A stretch of 64,000 nt of DNA from Acidobacteriota bacterium (lineage in GTDB: Bacteria; Acidobacteriota; Terriglobia; Terriglobales; Acidobacteriaceae). Numbering within the stretch: position 1 is the stretch's first letter; each line of letters opens with the position of its first letter. The stretch is from assembly GCA_021803035.1 (NCBI GenBank), contig JAJZME010000038.1, positions 86,101 to 150,100 of the forward strand, in the 5' to 3' direction. Shown piece by piece: positions 26,527 through 36,192 of this stretch. The position numbers and the translations under genes are program-made. The notes under the pieces were generated by a model that saw only the letters and a program-made list of their open reading frames with translations, was not told where the DNA came from and ran no database searches.

Positions 26527-28099
26527 GCCGTTCCTTCACGGCGTCAAAGGCCTCAGTATCCGCCGGCTTCAGCACAGGCTCTGGAGCGGCTATCTGTTGT
26601 TCGCGGTGCTCATGGTGCTCGTCGGCTGCCGCGCCCCACAGCGAAGTTCGCATACGCTGGTCTTCCTGATCCAAAGCAGCCCGGCCAATCTCGATCCGCG
26701 CATCGGCACCGACGAAGCTTCAGAGCATATTGACGAGTTGCTCTTCGACGGGCTTGTGGACCGCGGGGCGCACTATCGCTTCACGCCCGCACTGGCCACC
26801 AGTTGGCAACAGCCGAATCCGTTGACGCTGGTCTTCCATCTGCGCGCTGGCGTGCGCTTCAGCAACGGCCGTCCCATGACCGCCCGCGACGTGGTGTGGT
26901 CCATCGATTCCATGCGCAACGGCGCGGTGATCTCGCCCAAGGCCGCGGCCTATAACTCGGTTGCCAGCGTGCAAGCAACGGGGCCGCTGACTGTCGTATT
27001 TCATCTCAGGCACCCTGACAATTTCCTGCTCACCAATCTCTCCACCGGCGCCTTCGGCGTGGTGCCTTACGGCGCCGGCAAAGGCTTCTGGCGGCATCCG
27101 GTGGGCACCGGCCCATTTCGGTTTGTAAGCCAGCGCATCGATCAGGATGTCCTGATCGAGCGCAATCCCTATAGCTGGTCCGTGAAGCCCAAGATTGCGC
27201 GCGTGCGCTTTGCCGTGGTGCCGGACGCCATTACCATGGCGCTGGAACTTGAGAAAGGGTCGGCCGACGTCGAGATCAATTCCCTTCCCATGGATGTGCT
27301 GCCGGTGCTCGTGCGGCGGCCGAATTTGCGTGTGGACGACGCGGCTGGAACCGACGTCCAGTATCTTGCCTTCAATCTGCGCGATCCGCTTCTGAAGCAT
27401 GTGCGCGTGCGCCAGGCCATCGCCTGCGCGATCAACCGCCCGCTGATCATCCGCACGCTGCTGGGCGGCCATGCGCAGCCCGCCGTCAGCCTGTTGCCGC
27501 CCGATCATTGGGCGTGGACGGGCGATGTGCCGCGCTATACCTACGATCCGGCCCGGGCCGACAGGTTGCTCGACGAGGCCGGTTACAAGCGAGGCCCGGA
27601 TGGCATGCGCTTTCACCTGACCATGACGACCAGCAACGATGAGGAGACGCGCCTGCTGGCCGCCGTTTTCCAGCAGCAGTTGGCAAAGGTAGGCATCGCG
27701 CTCAGCATACGCAGCTACGAATTCGCCACTTTCTACTCCGACGTCACCCACGGCGCATTCCAGATGTATTCGCTCAAGTGGGTCGGCGGCAACGAGCAGC
27801 CGGATATCTTCAGCTACGTGTTTTCGACCGCCAGTTTTCCGCCCGACGGCGCAAATCGCAGCTACTACTCGAATCCGCACCTCGATGCGCTGCTCACCGA
27901 TGCGGCCCAAAGCGAAAGCATGGCGCGCCGTCGCACCGACTACGTCCAGGTGCAGCAGATTCTGGCGCGCGACCTGCCCTCCATTAATCTCTGGTACCGG
28001 AATACGGTTGTCGTGTACAACCGGAGGTTAACTCACGTGGTTCCTTCGCCCTCCGGAAGCTACCGGTTTCTTGAGACGGCGCAGTTCGCCGGCAATTGA
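26519..28099 (+). CDS. ABC transporter solute-binding lipoprotein, peptide/DppA family (SBP_bac_5)
   Basis: 526 residues. The N-terminal signal ends in a lipobox (LVGCRAP, Cys about 40). The family core follows: ANLDPRIGTDEASEHIDELLFDGL, LRAGVRFSNGRPMTARDVVWS, GTGPFRF and RQAIACAINRP. It should bind an oligopeptide-like ligand in the periplasm. It is coupled to nagZ and anmK, so the likely ligand is a muropeptide or murein peptide (compare MppA). No permease or ATPase genes are adjacent; it must use components encoded elsewhere. Ligand identity is inference. Confidence 0.88.
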   Translation: MRRPFLHGVKGLSIRRLQHRLWSGYLLFAVLMVLVGCRAPQRSSHTLVFLIQSSPANLDPRIGTDEASEHIDELLFDGLVDRGAHYRFTPALATSWQQPNPLTLVFHLRAGVRFSNGRPMTARDVVWSIDSMRNGAVISPKAAAYNSVASVQATGPLTVVFHLRHPDNFLLTNLSTGAFGVVPYGAGKGFWRHPVGTGPFRFVSQRIDQDVLIERNPYSWSVKPKIARVRFAVVPDAITMALELEKGSADVEINSLPMDVLPVLVRRPNLRVDDAAGTDVQYLAFNLRDPLLKHVRVRQAIACAINRPLIIRTLLGGHAQPAVSLLPPDHWAWTGDVPRYTYDPARADRLLDEAGYKRGPDGMRFHLTMTTSNDEETRLLAAVFQQQLAKVGIALSIRSYEFATFYSDVTHGAFQMYSLKWVGGNEQPDIFSYVFSTASFPPDGANRSYYSNPHLDALLTDAAQSESMARRRTDYVQVQQILARDLPSINLWYRNTVVVYNRRLTHVVPSPSGSYRFLETAQFAGN

Positions 28100-28353
28100 C
28101 CCCAGCGACTGAATTGCCCGCCCGTTTTCAGGCTGCAGGCCCGTCGAAGAAAGCCTTTTCCCAGGCTGTGTTTGTGCCGCGTCCCCTGCGGCTATGTCTA
28201 TTGCCGTGTGAATCTTAAGGGCAGCTTAAGGCAGCGGCGCGCAGAGTTCAATAAAGCTTCAACCTTTTGGCGCAGTGACTCGTCTACACCCATAGCGATA
28301 AGATTTCAGCTTTGGATATTATGGCCATTTTCAGGCAGCGGAGAATCGGGAAC

Positions 28354-29565
28354 ATGAAGAGGATAACGGAGACTGGCACTCGAGCATGGATGGCGCGGTT
28401 GGCGCTTATGGCAGCCCTGCTGCTGGTTACACCGGCGATCTTTGCGCAAGCCCCTGCGCGTTTTCTGGGCACAATTACCGCCATCAGCGGCAACACCGTA
28501 ACAGTAAAGACGGCCACAGGCACGGTGCACGAGTTTGAAGTGCCTCCCTCCATACCGATCCAGCGCATCGAGCCTGGACAGACCAATTTGAGCAATGCAG
28601 TCCGCATTTCGCTCAGTGATCTGGATGTGGGCGACCGGCTGCTGGTCCTGTTGAACGGCAGTTCCAGGGGAACGATGCCCCAGGCCGCGGAGATTATCGC
28701 CATCAAGCACGCGGCTCTTCTCCAGAAGCAGGAAGCTGAGACCGAGGCGTGGCGCCAAGGAGTGGGCGGCCTGGTAAAAAGCGTTGACCCCGCAACCGGC
28801 ACAATCATGGTGAACGCCGGAGGGGGCTTAAACACCAAAATGGTTACGGTGAAGACCACCTCCGCGACCATCCTCAAGCGCTATGCGCCGGCCAGTGTGA
28901 GTTATGCCGATGCTCAGCCAGCGCCCATTACGGCGATTCATCCCGGCGACGAGCTGATGGCGCGGGGAACCAAGAATGCCGACGGCACGGAATTGACAGC
29001 TCAGGAAGTGGTTTCGGGCAGTTTCCGCAATATCTCCGGCCTCATTACGTCGGTCGATACGGCGAACTCAACGATAGTGGTCAAAGACCTCCTTACCAAG
29101 AAACCTGTGGCCGTTCTGATTACGCCAAATGCGCAGATGCGGCAGTTGCCTGAGCAGATGGCGCAGTTTCTGGCCTTTCGCCTGCGGGGCGAGGCCGTTG
29201 CCGCGCGATATGGCGGCGGAGCGAAGCATGGCGAGTACAAGCGCCCTGAAAATGGCCACGGAATGCCGGGCGCGGGCCCGGCAGAAGGCGAACGCGCCCA
29301 GATGAATCCGCAGCAGGTTCTCGATCGCGCGCCTTCCATCAAGTTCAACGATCTGCATAAGGGCGAAGCCGTGATGCTCGTGGCGACTCCGGGCTCATCC
29401 GAGGTCACGGCGATCACGCTTATCGCCGGGGTAAAGCCCCTGCTTCAAGCGCCTGCCAGCCAGGATCTGCTCAGCAGTTGGAGCATGAGCAGCGGCGGCG
29501 CTGCCGCCGAGAGCGGCGGCATGGGCGGCGGCGAAGCTGCCGGCGGTGGCGCCGGGCCCCAGTAG
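28354..29565 (+). CDS. Exported protein with DUF5666-like beta-barrel repeats
   Basis: About 403 residues from the ATG at 28354, which has GGAG upstream. A Sec signal peptide (MARLALMAALLLVTPAIFAQA) precedes repeated small beta domains beginning FLGTITAISGNTVTVKTATG, VGGLVKSVDPATGTIMVNAG and ISGLITSVDTANSTIVVKD. Each resembles a DUF5666/OB-like unit. The C-terminus is Gly/Ala/Ser-rich and low complexity. Function unknown; likely periplasmic. It lies 41 bp upstream of the TonB-dependent receptor on the same strand and may be co-transcribed. It shares the domain type with the lipoprotein at 19.5-20.9 kb. Confidence 0.7.
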   Translation: MKRITETGTRAWMARLALMAALLLVTPAIFAQAPARFLGTITAISGNTVTVKTATGTVHEFEVPPSIPIQRIEPGQTNLSNAVRISLSDLDVGDRLLVLLNGSSRGTMPQAAEIIAIKHAALLQKQEAETEAWRQGVGGLVKSVDPATGTIMVNAGGGLNTKMVTVKTTSATILKRYAPASVSYADAQPAPITAIHPGDELMARGTKNADGTELTAQEVVSGSFRNISGLITSVDTANSTIVVKDLLTKKPVAVLITPNAQMRQLPEQMAQFLAFRLRGEAVAARYGGGAKHGEYKRPENGHGMPGAGPAEGERAQMNPQQVLDRAPSIKFNDLHKGEAVMLVATPGSSEVTAITLIAGVKPLLQAPASQDLLSSWSMSSGGAAAESGGMGGGEAAGGGAGPQ

Positions 29566-29606
29566 ACCTACCGGTTTTTTCCCACAAAAGAAAGTGTGAG
29601 GGTGAA

Positions 29607-32588
29607 GTGTATCCAAAACTGCAAGGATTGCTGTGTCTTTTTGGGGTTTTTGTGCTCGGCTTTGCCACGGTGGCCGTACGGGCGCAGTCGGGAGCGCCAA
29701 ATCAGCCTCCTCGCGCTTCAGTGCGCGGGCATGTTTCCGATCCGACCGGCGCTCGCATCCCGGGGGCTGAAATCACGATAACCAATGCCATGGGGGTTCC
29801 GGTTAAAACCACCACCTCCAACGCAACCGGAGACTATTCGGTCACCGGCCTGGCGCCGGGCAGCTACATCGTGGAAGCAACGATGCGGGAATTCAGTCTC
29901 TTTACTTCGCCTACCTTCCAGCTTGAAGCCGGACAGTCGCGGCGCGTCGACATCTCGATGGCGCTGGCCGTGGCGCAGCAGCAGGTGCAGGTGTCGAGCG
30001 AAGGCGGGCCTACGGTAAGCACGCAGGCAGGAGCCAATACCAATGCCATCGTGCTTAAGGGCAACGATCTGAAAGGGCTCTCCGACGATCCCGACGAGTT
30101 GTCCAATGAGTTGCAGGCGCTCGCCGGTCCCGCGGCGGGGCCCAACGGCGGGCAGATTTACATCGACGGATTCACCGGCGGCCAGTTGCCCCCCAAGTCA
30201 GCAATCCGCGAAATCATCATCAACCAGAATCCTTTTTCCGCGCAGTACGGCCACCTGGGATACGGACGCATCGAGATCCTCACCAAGCCCGGCTCGGATA
30301 CCTTCCACGGCCGCGTCTTTGCCATGGGAAATGACAACGCATTCAACACCGGCAATCCCTTTACCAGCAATCTTCCGTCCTATCACAGCTACATGATGAA
30401 TGGAACGGTGAGCGGTCCTCTATCGAAGTGGGCGTCGTATTTCTTCAGCGTGCAGGAGCGCAGTTTCCAGAACGACAGTGTGTATTCGATCCCGGGAGGG
30501 CCTGTTTTCGATGCCGCGACGAACACCTATTCGCCAAGCTCCAGCCCCCTATCCGGATCGGTCTTTAGTCCTTCCAGGTACACGGGGATTTCACCGCGCG
30601 TCGATCTGCAACTGGGCCAGAACAACACGCTGACGTTGCGCTACCGCTACTTCCGCATGAACCGCTCAAACACTTTAGGCGGCTCCACATCCCTGCCGAC
30701 GCTGGCCACCTCCGCGGATTCGACCGAGAATACCTTCCAGATCGACGACACGCAAATTGTCAGCGATCACCTTGTAAACGAAACGCGCGCCGAATACCGG
30801 GTTGGAATCTCGTCGGGACAACCGGTGAGCACAGAGCCGACCATTAATGTTCAGGGCGTTTTCAACGGCGGCGGCAGCAGCAGCCAATACTCCAACAATC
30901 GCTCGACTCACCTCGAACTGCAGAACTTCACCACGCTTTCCGTAGGCTCCAACGCCATCAAGTTCGGCACGTGGATGCGCGACAATTTGGAGTCAAACTC
31001 TTCCAATAGCGGCTACAACGGCAGCTTTACGTTCCCCTCGATTACAGCCTTCATCGACACCTGGAACGGCGTTGCGCAAGGTCTCAGCTTTCAGCAGATT
31101 GCCGCTGCGTGCCCGCCGGATCAAAAGGGCGGCTGCCTGCCGATCAAGTTGAGTTACACAACCGGTCCCACCAGCTTCAAGGCCAATATCTACGATGTCG
31201 CCCTCTTTTATCAGGACGACTGGACGGTGAACCGGTTCCTTACGCTCTCCGGAGGCTTGCGCTGGGAGTCGCAAAACCACATTCCCGACCACTCTGACTG
31301 GGCGCCCCGTTTCGCTTTTGCGTATGCCCTGGATGGACATCAGAAAGGGGCCACGCCGAAAACTGTATTGCGGGGCGGATTTGGATTCTTTTACAGCCGC
31401 TTTGGGGTGGGTGACCTGATGGACCTCGAGCGCTTTAACGGCAAAGCCCACAGCCAGACCCACACGGTGATTGAAAACCCAACCTGCTTCTCCGGCACCA
31501 GCCTCAGTTCCATTCAGGGAGGCCTGGCATCCTGCGGAGTTGGAACACAATCCGAGCCGCAGATCGACACGCTTTATCACCACTATCGCTCGCCTTACAC
31601 TGAGATGCTGAGCTTCAGCCTGGAGCGCCAGGTGACGAAAACCATGACGCTGACCTTCACCTACTTACACTCATACGGCCTCCACCAGATGGCAACCATC
31701 AACGCGAATGCCTTCCTGCCCGGAACCTATCAGTACGGGAGCGATACTCTCACCGGTGTGCGTCCCAATCCAGCGCTGGGTATTGTGGATGAGTTTTTTC
31801 CCGAGGCGGTCTACAAAGAAAACCAGATCATTGTGAACATTAACGCGCGAGTTTCCCGCAACTTCAGCGTCATGGGCTTCTACAACGCCAGTTGGGCAAA
31901 TGCCGACACGGGTACGGCGGAAAACTCCTACAACCTGATGGACAGTTATGGCCGCGCCAGCTTTGTCCGCCCGCAATGGCTGTTTCTTATGGGAAATTAC
32001 AACGGCCCCGGGGGCGTGTCATTCTATCCCTTTATCGTTGCCCAGGCAGGCGGTCCCTATAACCTCACCACTCCTTTTGACCTGACCGGCGATAACTTCT
32101 TCAATGACCGCCCGTCTTATGCCAGCCCCTCTTCGAATCCGGCAGACGTAGTCGACACCAGCTTCGGCGCGCTCGACACCGTTCCTCAGCCCGGCGAAAC
32201 GCTGGTCCCCTACAACGCCGGCACCAGTCCATCCGCGATAGCCGTGAACCTCCGCGTTAGCCGGTCATTCGGCATCGGGCCGAAGATCGAGGGGCCTGGC
32301 GGCCCGCATCCCGGAGGCGGAGGCTTCCATGGGCACGGCAGGTTCCGCGGCTTCGGCGGCCCTTATGGCGGCCGCGGAGGAATGCGCGCTGCCGCAGGCA
32401 CCGGCCGCAAGTATTCCCTCACCTTCAGCGCCCAGGCATTGAACCTGTTCAACGACATCAACTACGGCACGCCGGTGGCAACCGTCACCGCGCAAAACTT
32501 CGGCCAATCCACCAGCCTCGCTGGCGGCATGTTCTCCTCCGGCTCGGCGTCGCGGCGCATCTTCTTTCAAACCGCCTTCCAGTTCTGA
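29607..32588 (+). CDS. Oar-like TonB-dependent receptor with N-terminal carboxypeptidase-regulatory-like domain
   Basis: About 993 residues from a GTG at 29607 preceded by GAGGG; the open frame above it is low-complexity overlap with the previous gene. After a signal peptide ending AVRAQS, a CarboxypepD_reg-like domain (ASVRGHVSDPTGARIPGAEI, TSNATGDYSVTGLAPGSY) precedes a plug-like part (GQIYIDGFTGGQLPPKSAIREI, YGRIEILTKPGSD) and a long beta barrel. The barrel ends in a terminal Phe (FFQTAFQF), as expected for BAM recognition. Its substrate is unknown. A Gly/His-rich insert (GPGGPHPGGGGFHGHGRF) lies near the C-terminus. Expanded Oar-like families are typical of Acidobacteriota. Confidence 0.88.
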   Translation: MYPKLQGLLCLFGVFVLGFATVAVRAQSGAPNQPPRASVRGHVSDPTGARIPGAEITITNAMGVPVKTTTSNATGDYSVTGLAPGSYIVEATMREFSLFTSPTFQLEAGQSRRVDISMALAVAQQQVQVSSEGGPTVSTQAGANTNAIVLKGNDLKGLSDDPDELSNELQALAGPAAGPNGGQIYIDGFTGGQLPPKSAIREIIINQNPFSAQYGHLGYGRIEILTKPGSDTFHGRVFAMGNDNAFNTGNPFTSNLPSYHSYMMNGTVSGPLSKWASYFFSVQERSFQNDSVYSIPGGPVFDAATNTYSPSSSPLSGSVFSPSRYTGISPRVDLQLGQNNTLTLRYRYFRMNRSNTLGGSTSLPTLATSADSTENTFQIDDTQIVSDHLVNETRAEYRVGISSGQPVSTEPTINVQGVFNGGGSSSQYSNNRSTHLELQNFTTLSVGSNAIKFGTWMRDNLESNSSNSGYNGSFTFPSITAFIDTWNGVAQGLSFQQIAAACPPDQKGGCLPIKLSYTTGPTSFKANIYDVALFYQDDWTVNRFLTLSGGLRWESQNHIPDHSDWAPRFAFAYALDGHQKGATPKTVLRGGFGFFYSRFGVGDLMDLERFNGKAHSQTHTVIENPTCFSGTSLSSIQGGLASCGVGTQSEPQIDTLYHHYRSPYTEMLSFSLERQVTKTMTLTFTYLHSYGLHQMATINANAFLPGTYQYGSDTLTGVRPNPALGIVDEFFPEAVYKENQIIVNINARVSRNFSVMGFYNASWANADTGTAENSYNLMDSYGRASFVRPQWLFLMGNYNGPGGVSFYPFIVAQAGGPYNLTTPFDLTGDNFFNDRPSYASPSSNPADVVDTSFGALDTVPQPGETLVPYNAGTSPSAIAVNLRVSRSFGIGPKIEGPGGPHPGGGGFHGHGRFRGFGGPYGGRGGMRAAAGTGRKYSLTFSAQALNLFNDINYGTPVATVTAQNFGQSTSLAGGMFSSGSASRRIFFQTAFQF

Positions 32589-32612
32589 CGGTTTGCTCAC
32601 TGCCTGAGTAGC

Positions 32613-32645
32613 GGCCGGGGCGTAATGCCCCGGCCCTTCTTTTCG
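32613..32645 (+). terminator. Rho-independent terminator after the TonB receptor gene
   Basis: GGCCGGGGC (32613-32621) and GCCCCGGCC (32627-32635) form a perfect 9-bp stem with a GTAAT loop, followed by CTTCTTTTCG. It sits 25 bp past the receptor stop and separates it from the convergent glycosyltransferase. Confidence 0.8.
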
Positions 32646-32658
32646 CTCCCCGGTAGCT

Positions 32659-34059
32659 TCAGATCTTCATTCCCTCGACAAATGACTCACGCTCAAGGCC
32701 GGGCTCCTCTGCATTCTGCGGGTGGCTTTCGATGCCGGTTTCAGTACGCGCAACTCCAGCCGCAGCCAGAAGGCAAATGATGGGCATGATCGGCAACCGA
32801 TAGCGCCCCACCGCCTGCGCACCCCCCGAAACCGCGAGGAAGTAAAGAGCCACGCCGCACAGCAGCCAAAGTTGCGCGCCGCGAAAACCGGTTCGCACAG
32901 CGCCCCGCACGGCAAGCAGATAGAACAGAAGAACCGTCGCCTCAAGCATGGCCATAAGAGCGGCGATAGCGGGATGCGTATGGGCAAGGTAAAGAGCCGA
33001 CCGCAGCGGCCCGCGTGCGATCACGCGGCTGGGCCAATCACGCGGCCACACGCCAAGCATCCGCAGCAGATCGGCTGCACAGGGCGTCAGCGCGGCAACG
33101 GCCGCGCCCTCCACTTGCATGCCGAGTGCAACGCCCGGGTAGGCGCGCAGAATGCTTACGGCCTGCGCGGTCATAAAGGCTGCACGGCGGCTCTGGCTCC
33201 AACCGGCCTGCCGGGGATGATGGGCCAGGTACGAGGCCTCGTCGGGATAGCCGAAACTGCTCTGCACCTGCACGAAGGGGCGTCGCGTCGCGCGGGCATA
33301 GACGCCGGCCGCTTCATAGAAGTACAGATTGCGGGACACGATCGTCGAAAATCCACCAAAGCCGGTCTCAAGCCGGTTACGCACCTGCCACGCAGCCAGC
33401 CACGGCAACGCCCCGGCCAGCAGCACCGCAGGAGCCTTCCAGCGCAGACCGGGAATGCGAATGCAGGCGGCGAAGAGGCCCAGCGCAAGCGCAAACCCAA
33501 GATAGTAGCTGACGGGGCGCACCAGGGTAGCCACGCCCAGCCACGCGCCGGAAACGGCAAGCACCCGCAGGCGCCCGTCGCGCAGGAAAACAGCCAACCG
33601 CTCCAGGCTAAGCAACAGCAGCGCAAGGAAGAGCGTTTCCGGCAGCAGGCGCACCGAATAGATGGTGGAAACCGGTTCCAAAGCGAAGATCCAGGCTGCA
33701 ATCAGTGCGATGCGTTCATCGTCAAAGACCGCCCGAGCCAATCTCGCCACAAGAACAACAGTGAGGGCGGAGATCACAACCTGAACCAGCGCGGCAAAGG
33801 CCGTACCCGGCAGGCTGGCCAGCGCAAGAAACAGAGGATAGCCGGGGGTGCGGTTGATCTCCGGCAGCGCGCCCGTGGCAAAGCGCCCATGGATGAGCAG
33901 ATTGCGGCCCGGAGCCAGGTAGCTGGCGGTGTCGCCGCTGGCAATCACCGATCTTCCGGTACGGAGGACTGCGGCCGCAAGCAGCGTCAGGCGAAGGGCG
34001 GCTGCCGCGGCCACCGGAGGAATGAGGCGCGCGGCCCATTGTGCGCGGCGGATCTTCAT
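32659..34059 (-). CDS. Polytopic membrane glycosyltransferase (GT39/ArnT-like, GT-C fold)
   Basis: About 466 residues from the ATG at 34059, which overlaps the stop of the upstream glycosyltransferase by 4 bp. It has about ten hydrophobic segments. The first periplasmic loop holds SGDTASYLAPGRNLL, with the acidic residue expected of GT-C enzymes, then EINRTPGYPLFLAL and SIYSVRLLPETLFLALLL-like sequence (TIYSVRLLPETLF). The family moves sugars from polyprenyl-phosphate carriers to lipid or protein on the periplasmic side. Acceptor unknown. It is paired with a cytosolic GT4 enzyme. Confidence 0.8.
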   Translation of the reverse strand: MKIRRAQWAARLIPPVAAAAALRLTLLAAAVLRTGRSVIASGDTASYLAPGRNLLIHGRFATGALPEINRTPGYPLFLALASLPGTAFAALVQVVISALTVVLVARLARAVFDDERIALIAAWIFALEPVSTIYSVRLLPETLFLALLLLSLERLAVFLRDGRLRVLAVSGAWLGVATLVRPVSYYLGFALALGLFAACIRIPGLRWKAPAVLLAGALPWLAAWQVRNRLETGFGGFSTIVSRNLYFYEAAGVYARATRRPFVQVQSSFGYPDEASYLAHHPRQAGWSQSRRAAFMTAQAVSILRAYPGVALGMQVEGAAVAALTPCAADLLRMLGVWPRDWPSRVIARGPLRSALYLAHTHPAIAALMAMLEATVLLFYLLAVRGAVRTGFRGAQLWLLCGVALYFLAVSGGAQAVGRYRLPIMPIICLLAAAGVARTETGIESHPQNAEEPGLERESFVEGMKI

Positions 34060-35162
34060 AAGCGGCTCCCCGCGATCTCGCTGTACAGCTTCTCCCATTC
34101 GTCGGCGCGGGAATCCATATCGAAATTCTCCGCAATACGCCGTCGCGCGGCGCGCCCAAGCTCATCGCGAACCTCGGCAGGCTGTCCCATCACGTTCAGC
34201 ATTCCCCGGGCAAGCCCTGCCGCGTCCCTCGATGGGACGATAACACCATCGCCGCCCACCAGCTCGCGCACGCCGCCCACATCGGTGGCCACCACTGGCT
34301 TTTCCATGGCCATCGCTTCAGCCAGAACCAGCGGCATTCCCTCCCAGGCCGAGGCCAGCACGAATCCATCCCCGGCATCGAGCAAGGCAGGCATGTCGCG
34401 GCGCAATCCAAGCAGGCGCACCGCGTTGTTGAGGCCCAGATCGTTAACCAGGCCGGAAATCACATTGGCGTGATTGCCAACAGCCTCCCCGGCAATCCAG
34501 AGCTGGACATCGGGCCTCGCTCTGCGCACCCCGGCCAACGCGCGCAGCAGGTTCGGGTAGTCTTTGGCGGGCACCAGGCGGCCTGCGGTCAACCATACAA
34601 ATCCGGCTGCTGCGCCCATCGCCGCGCGCATGCGCGCGCGGCGTTCCGGATCGGGCGTAAACCCTGAAATGTCAATGGCGTTGGGCAGTGCCACGCACTT
34701 GCGCCCCGGAACGGCCTTCATGTGCACAAAGCGGTTTGCTGCCGCCTGGCTGACGGCCGTGGTGCGGCAAGCAAAAACGTCAGTCAGCCGGTAAGCAGCC
34801 ATGCGCCGTGCGCCCCCCTCATACACGTTGTGAATGGTGGAAACAACCGCCGCGCGCGGAACCTGCGCCTTGAGCAGCCGCGCAAAAAGGTTAGCCTGAA
34901 AGCTGTGTCCGTGAAGCAGATCGGGCCGGAAGGTGCGCAAAAAGCTCCGTGCATGGACCAGATTCGCGGCGAAACTCCACGCCGTCCGGCGCATGTCGAG
35001 GTAATGAACGGGCAGTCCGGTTGGCCACTCCTCCTGCTTGCGCGCAAGCAAGGTGAGAAGGGCCACCGCATGCCCTCGCAGCGCCATGCGTTCAGCAAGA
35101 TTCAGCGCCTGGCGCTCCGCTCCGCCCATGCCGAGCGAGTTAATAACGTAGACGATGCGCAT
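34056..35162 (-). CDS. Glycosyltransferase family 4 (GT-B fold)
   Basis: About 368 residues from the ATG at 35162 (MRIVYVINSLGMGGAERQAL), the canonical GT4 start; the frame continues 36 codons upstream without similarity. The N-terminal glycine-rich acceptor loop, the LVPAKDYPNLLRAL segment and the C-terminal donor-binding EAMAMEKPVVATDVGG motif are present. It transfers a sugar from a nucleotide or lipid donor in cell-surface glycan synthesis. It is coupled to the GT-C enzyme downstream. Specificity cannot be told. Confidence 0.9.
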   Translation of the reverse strand: MRIVYVINSLGMGGAERQALNLAERMALRGHAVALLTLLARKQEEWPTGLPVHYLDMRRTAWSFAANLVHARSFLRTFRPDLLHGHSFQANLFARLLKAQVPRAAVVSTIHNVYEGGARRMAAYRLTDVFACRTTAVSQAAANRFVHMKAVPGRKCVALPNAIDISGFTPDPERRARMRAAMGAAAGFVWLTAGRLVPAKDYPNLLRALAGVRRARPDVQLWIAGEAVGNHANVISGLVNDLGLNNAVRLLGLRRDMPALLDAGDGFVLASAWEGMPLVLAEAMAMEKPVVATDVGGVRELVGGDGVIVPSRDAAGLARGMLNVMGQPAEVRDELGRAARRRIAENFDMDSRADEWEKLYSEIAGSRL

Positions 35163-35547
35163 TTTCCAGGACCTGCCGGTCATACGGAAGGAAAATCTGA
35201 ACGCCAGCGCCGGCCCTCCAGCGCGGCCCTTGACCCGCAGAACTTCATGCGGCAACGGCGCGCAAGCCAAAGCACGCTTCTCCAGGCCGCACTCATCGGC
35301 CTTTTCTGTTCAAAAATCTCGCGCTTGTTCCGGTGACACGATGATACAAGGCCGGAGCTGAAATTGGTCCTGCCAGGGTGCGCACCGGCGCAAAATATCG
35401 TGTTTTTCCCTGACAAAGCACATTTATTCCTGTTTCAGACGATCAGGCGACGCATCAAGTCCTTTTGTTTCTATTCGACTCAGTAAATTGAATGAAATCT
35501 TCGCGAAAGGGTGCTTTAGGCGGTACAATCACTGAACGAGGATTCCC

Positions 35548-35856
35548 ATGACGGGAGATATTCAACTGCAATGCAGCGACTGCGGGCGCGAATTTACCTT
35601 CACCGCTGCCGATCAGGCGTTCTTTCAGGAACGCGGTTATTCGACCCCGAAACGTTGCAAAAACTGCAGACAGTCCAGAAAGAACGACCAGGGGGGCTCC
35701 AGCTACCGTTCCGGTTCATCGCAGGGAACACCTGTGATTTGTTCCGGTTGCGGCCAGCCAACAACAGTGCCTTTTGAGCCGCGCGGCGATCGTCCCGTCT
35801 TTTGCCGGGACTGCTACCGAGCACAAAAGAGCACCGGCTCATCACGAGGCCGCTAA
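35548..35856 (+). CDS. Small double zinc-ribbon protein (CxxC-x(n)-CxxC)
   Basis: 102 residues with two separate zinc-ribbon modules. The first is LQCSDCGREFTF paired with RCKNCRQSR; the second is VICSGCGQPTTVPF paired with VFCRDCYRAQ. A Ser/Gly-rich linker joins them and the C-terminus is Ser/Arg-rich. Such proteins are common in Acidobacteria and related phyla and are usually annotated only as zinc-ribbon proteins; nucleic-acid or protein binding is plausible. The 275 bp upstream are non-coding, with a tendency to AT-richness near 35450-35540 where a promoter is expected. Confidence 0.8.
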   Translation: MTGDIQLQCSDCGREFTFTAADQAFFQERGYSTPKRCKNCRQSRKNDQGGSSYRSGSSQGTPVICSGCGQPTTVPFEPRGDRPVFCRDCYRAQKSTGSSRGR

Positions 35857-36192
35857 AGCGTCTCACAGGGAAAAGCCGTGGCATGAAGCCGTGCTGCGGC
35901 TGCCTTCTCATAAGATGAAACAGGAACCCCCCAAAAATATTGGGCCGGTTTTTTGCTCGTCGTGAGATCGACACTTATTTCCCTCTATTGATTGCGTTCC
36001 CATGGTCCAATGCTCTTCGCGAGCTGGCAGAGGGAGTTGCTGTCTTTATTTCCGCCGCCCATTACACTGGCCACTGTGCTGGGCAGAAATTTTGTGCCCA
36101 CAATCGCCACGTTCAGGCTGTATCCGGAAAGCGCTTGCGCTCGCGGGTTTTCCTTGAAATTCTGGCTGTTAACGCTTCGCGCAGAATCTGGC
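35857..36192. other. 336-bp stretch without a clear gene
   Basis: It lies between the zinc-ribbon gene and the hydrolase. The hydrolase frame is open back to 35992, but the peptide lacks family similarity. No hairpin with a T-run, repeat or RNA signature was recognised. Confidence 0.4.

Noticed and set aside
32722..34473. 583-codon open frame antisense to the two glycosyltransferases
   Set aside because: Spans two real minus-strand genes and their junction; Arg/Gln/Gly-rich with no motif.
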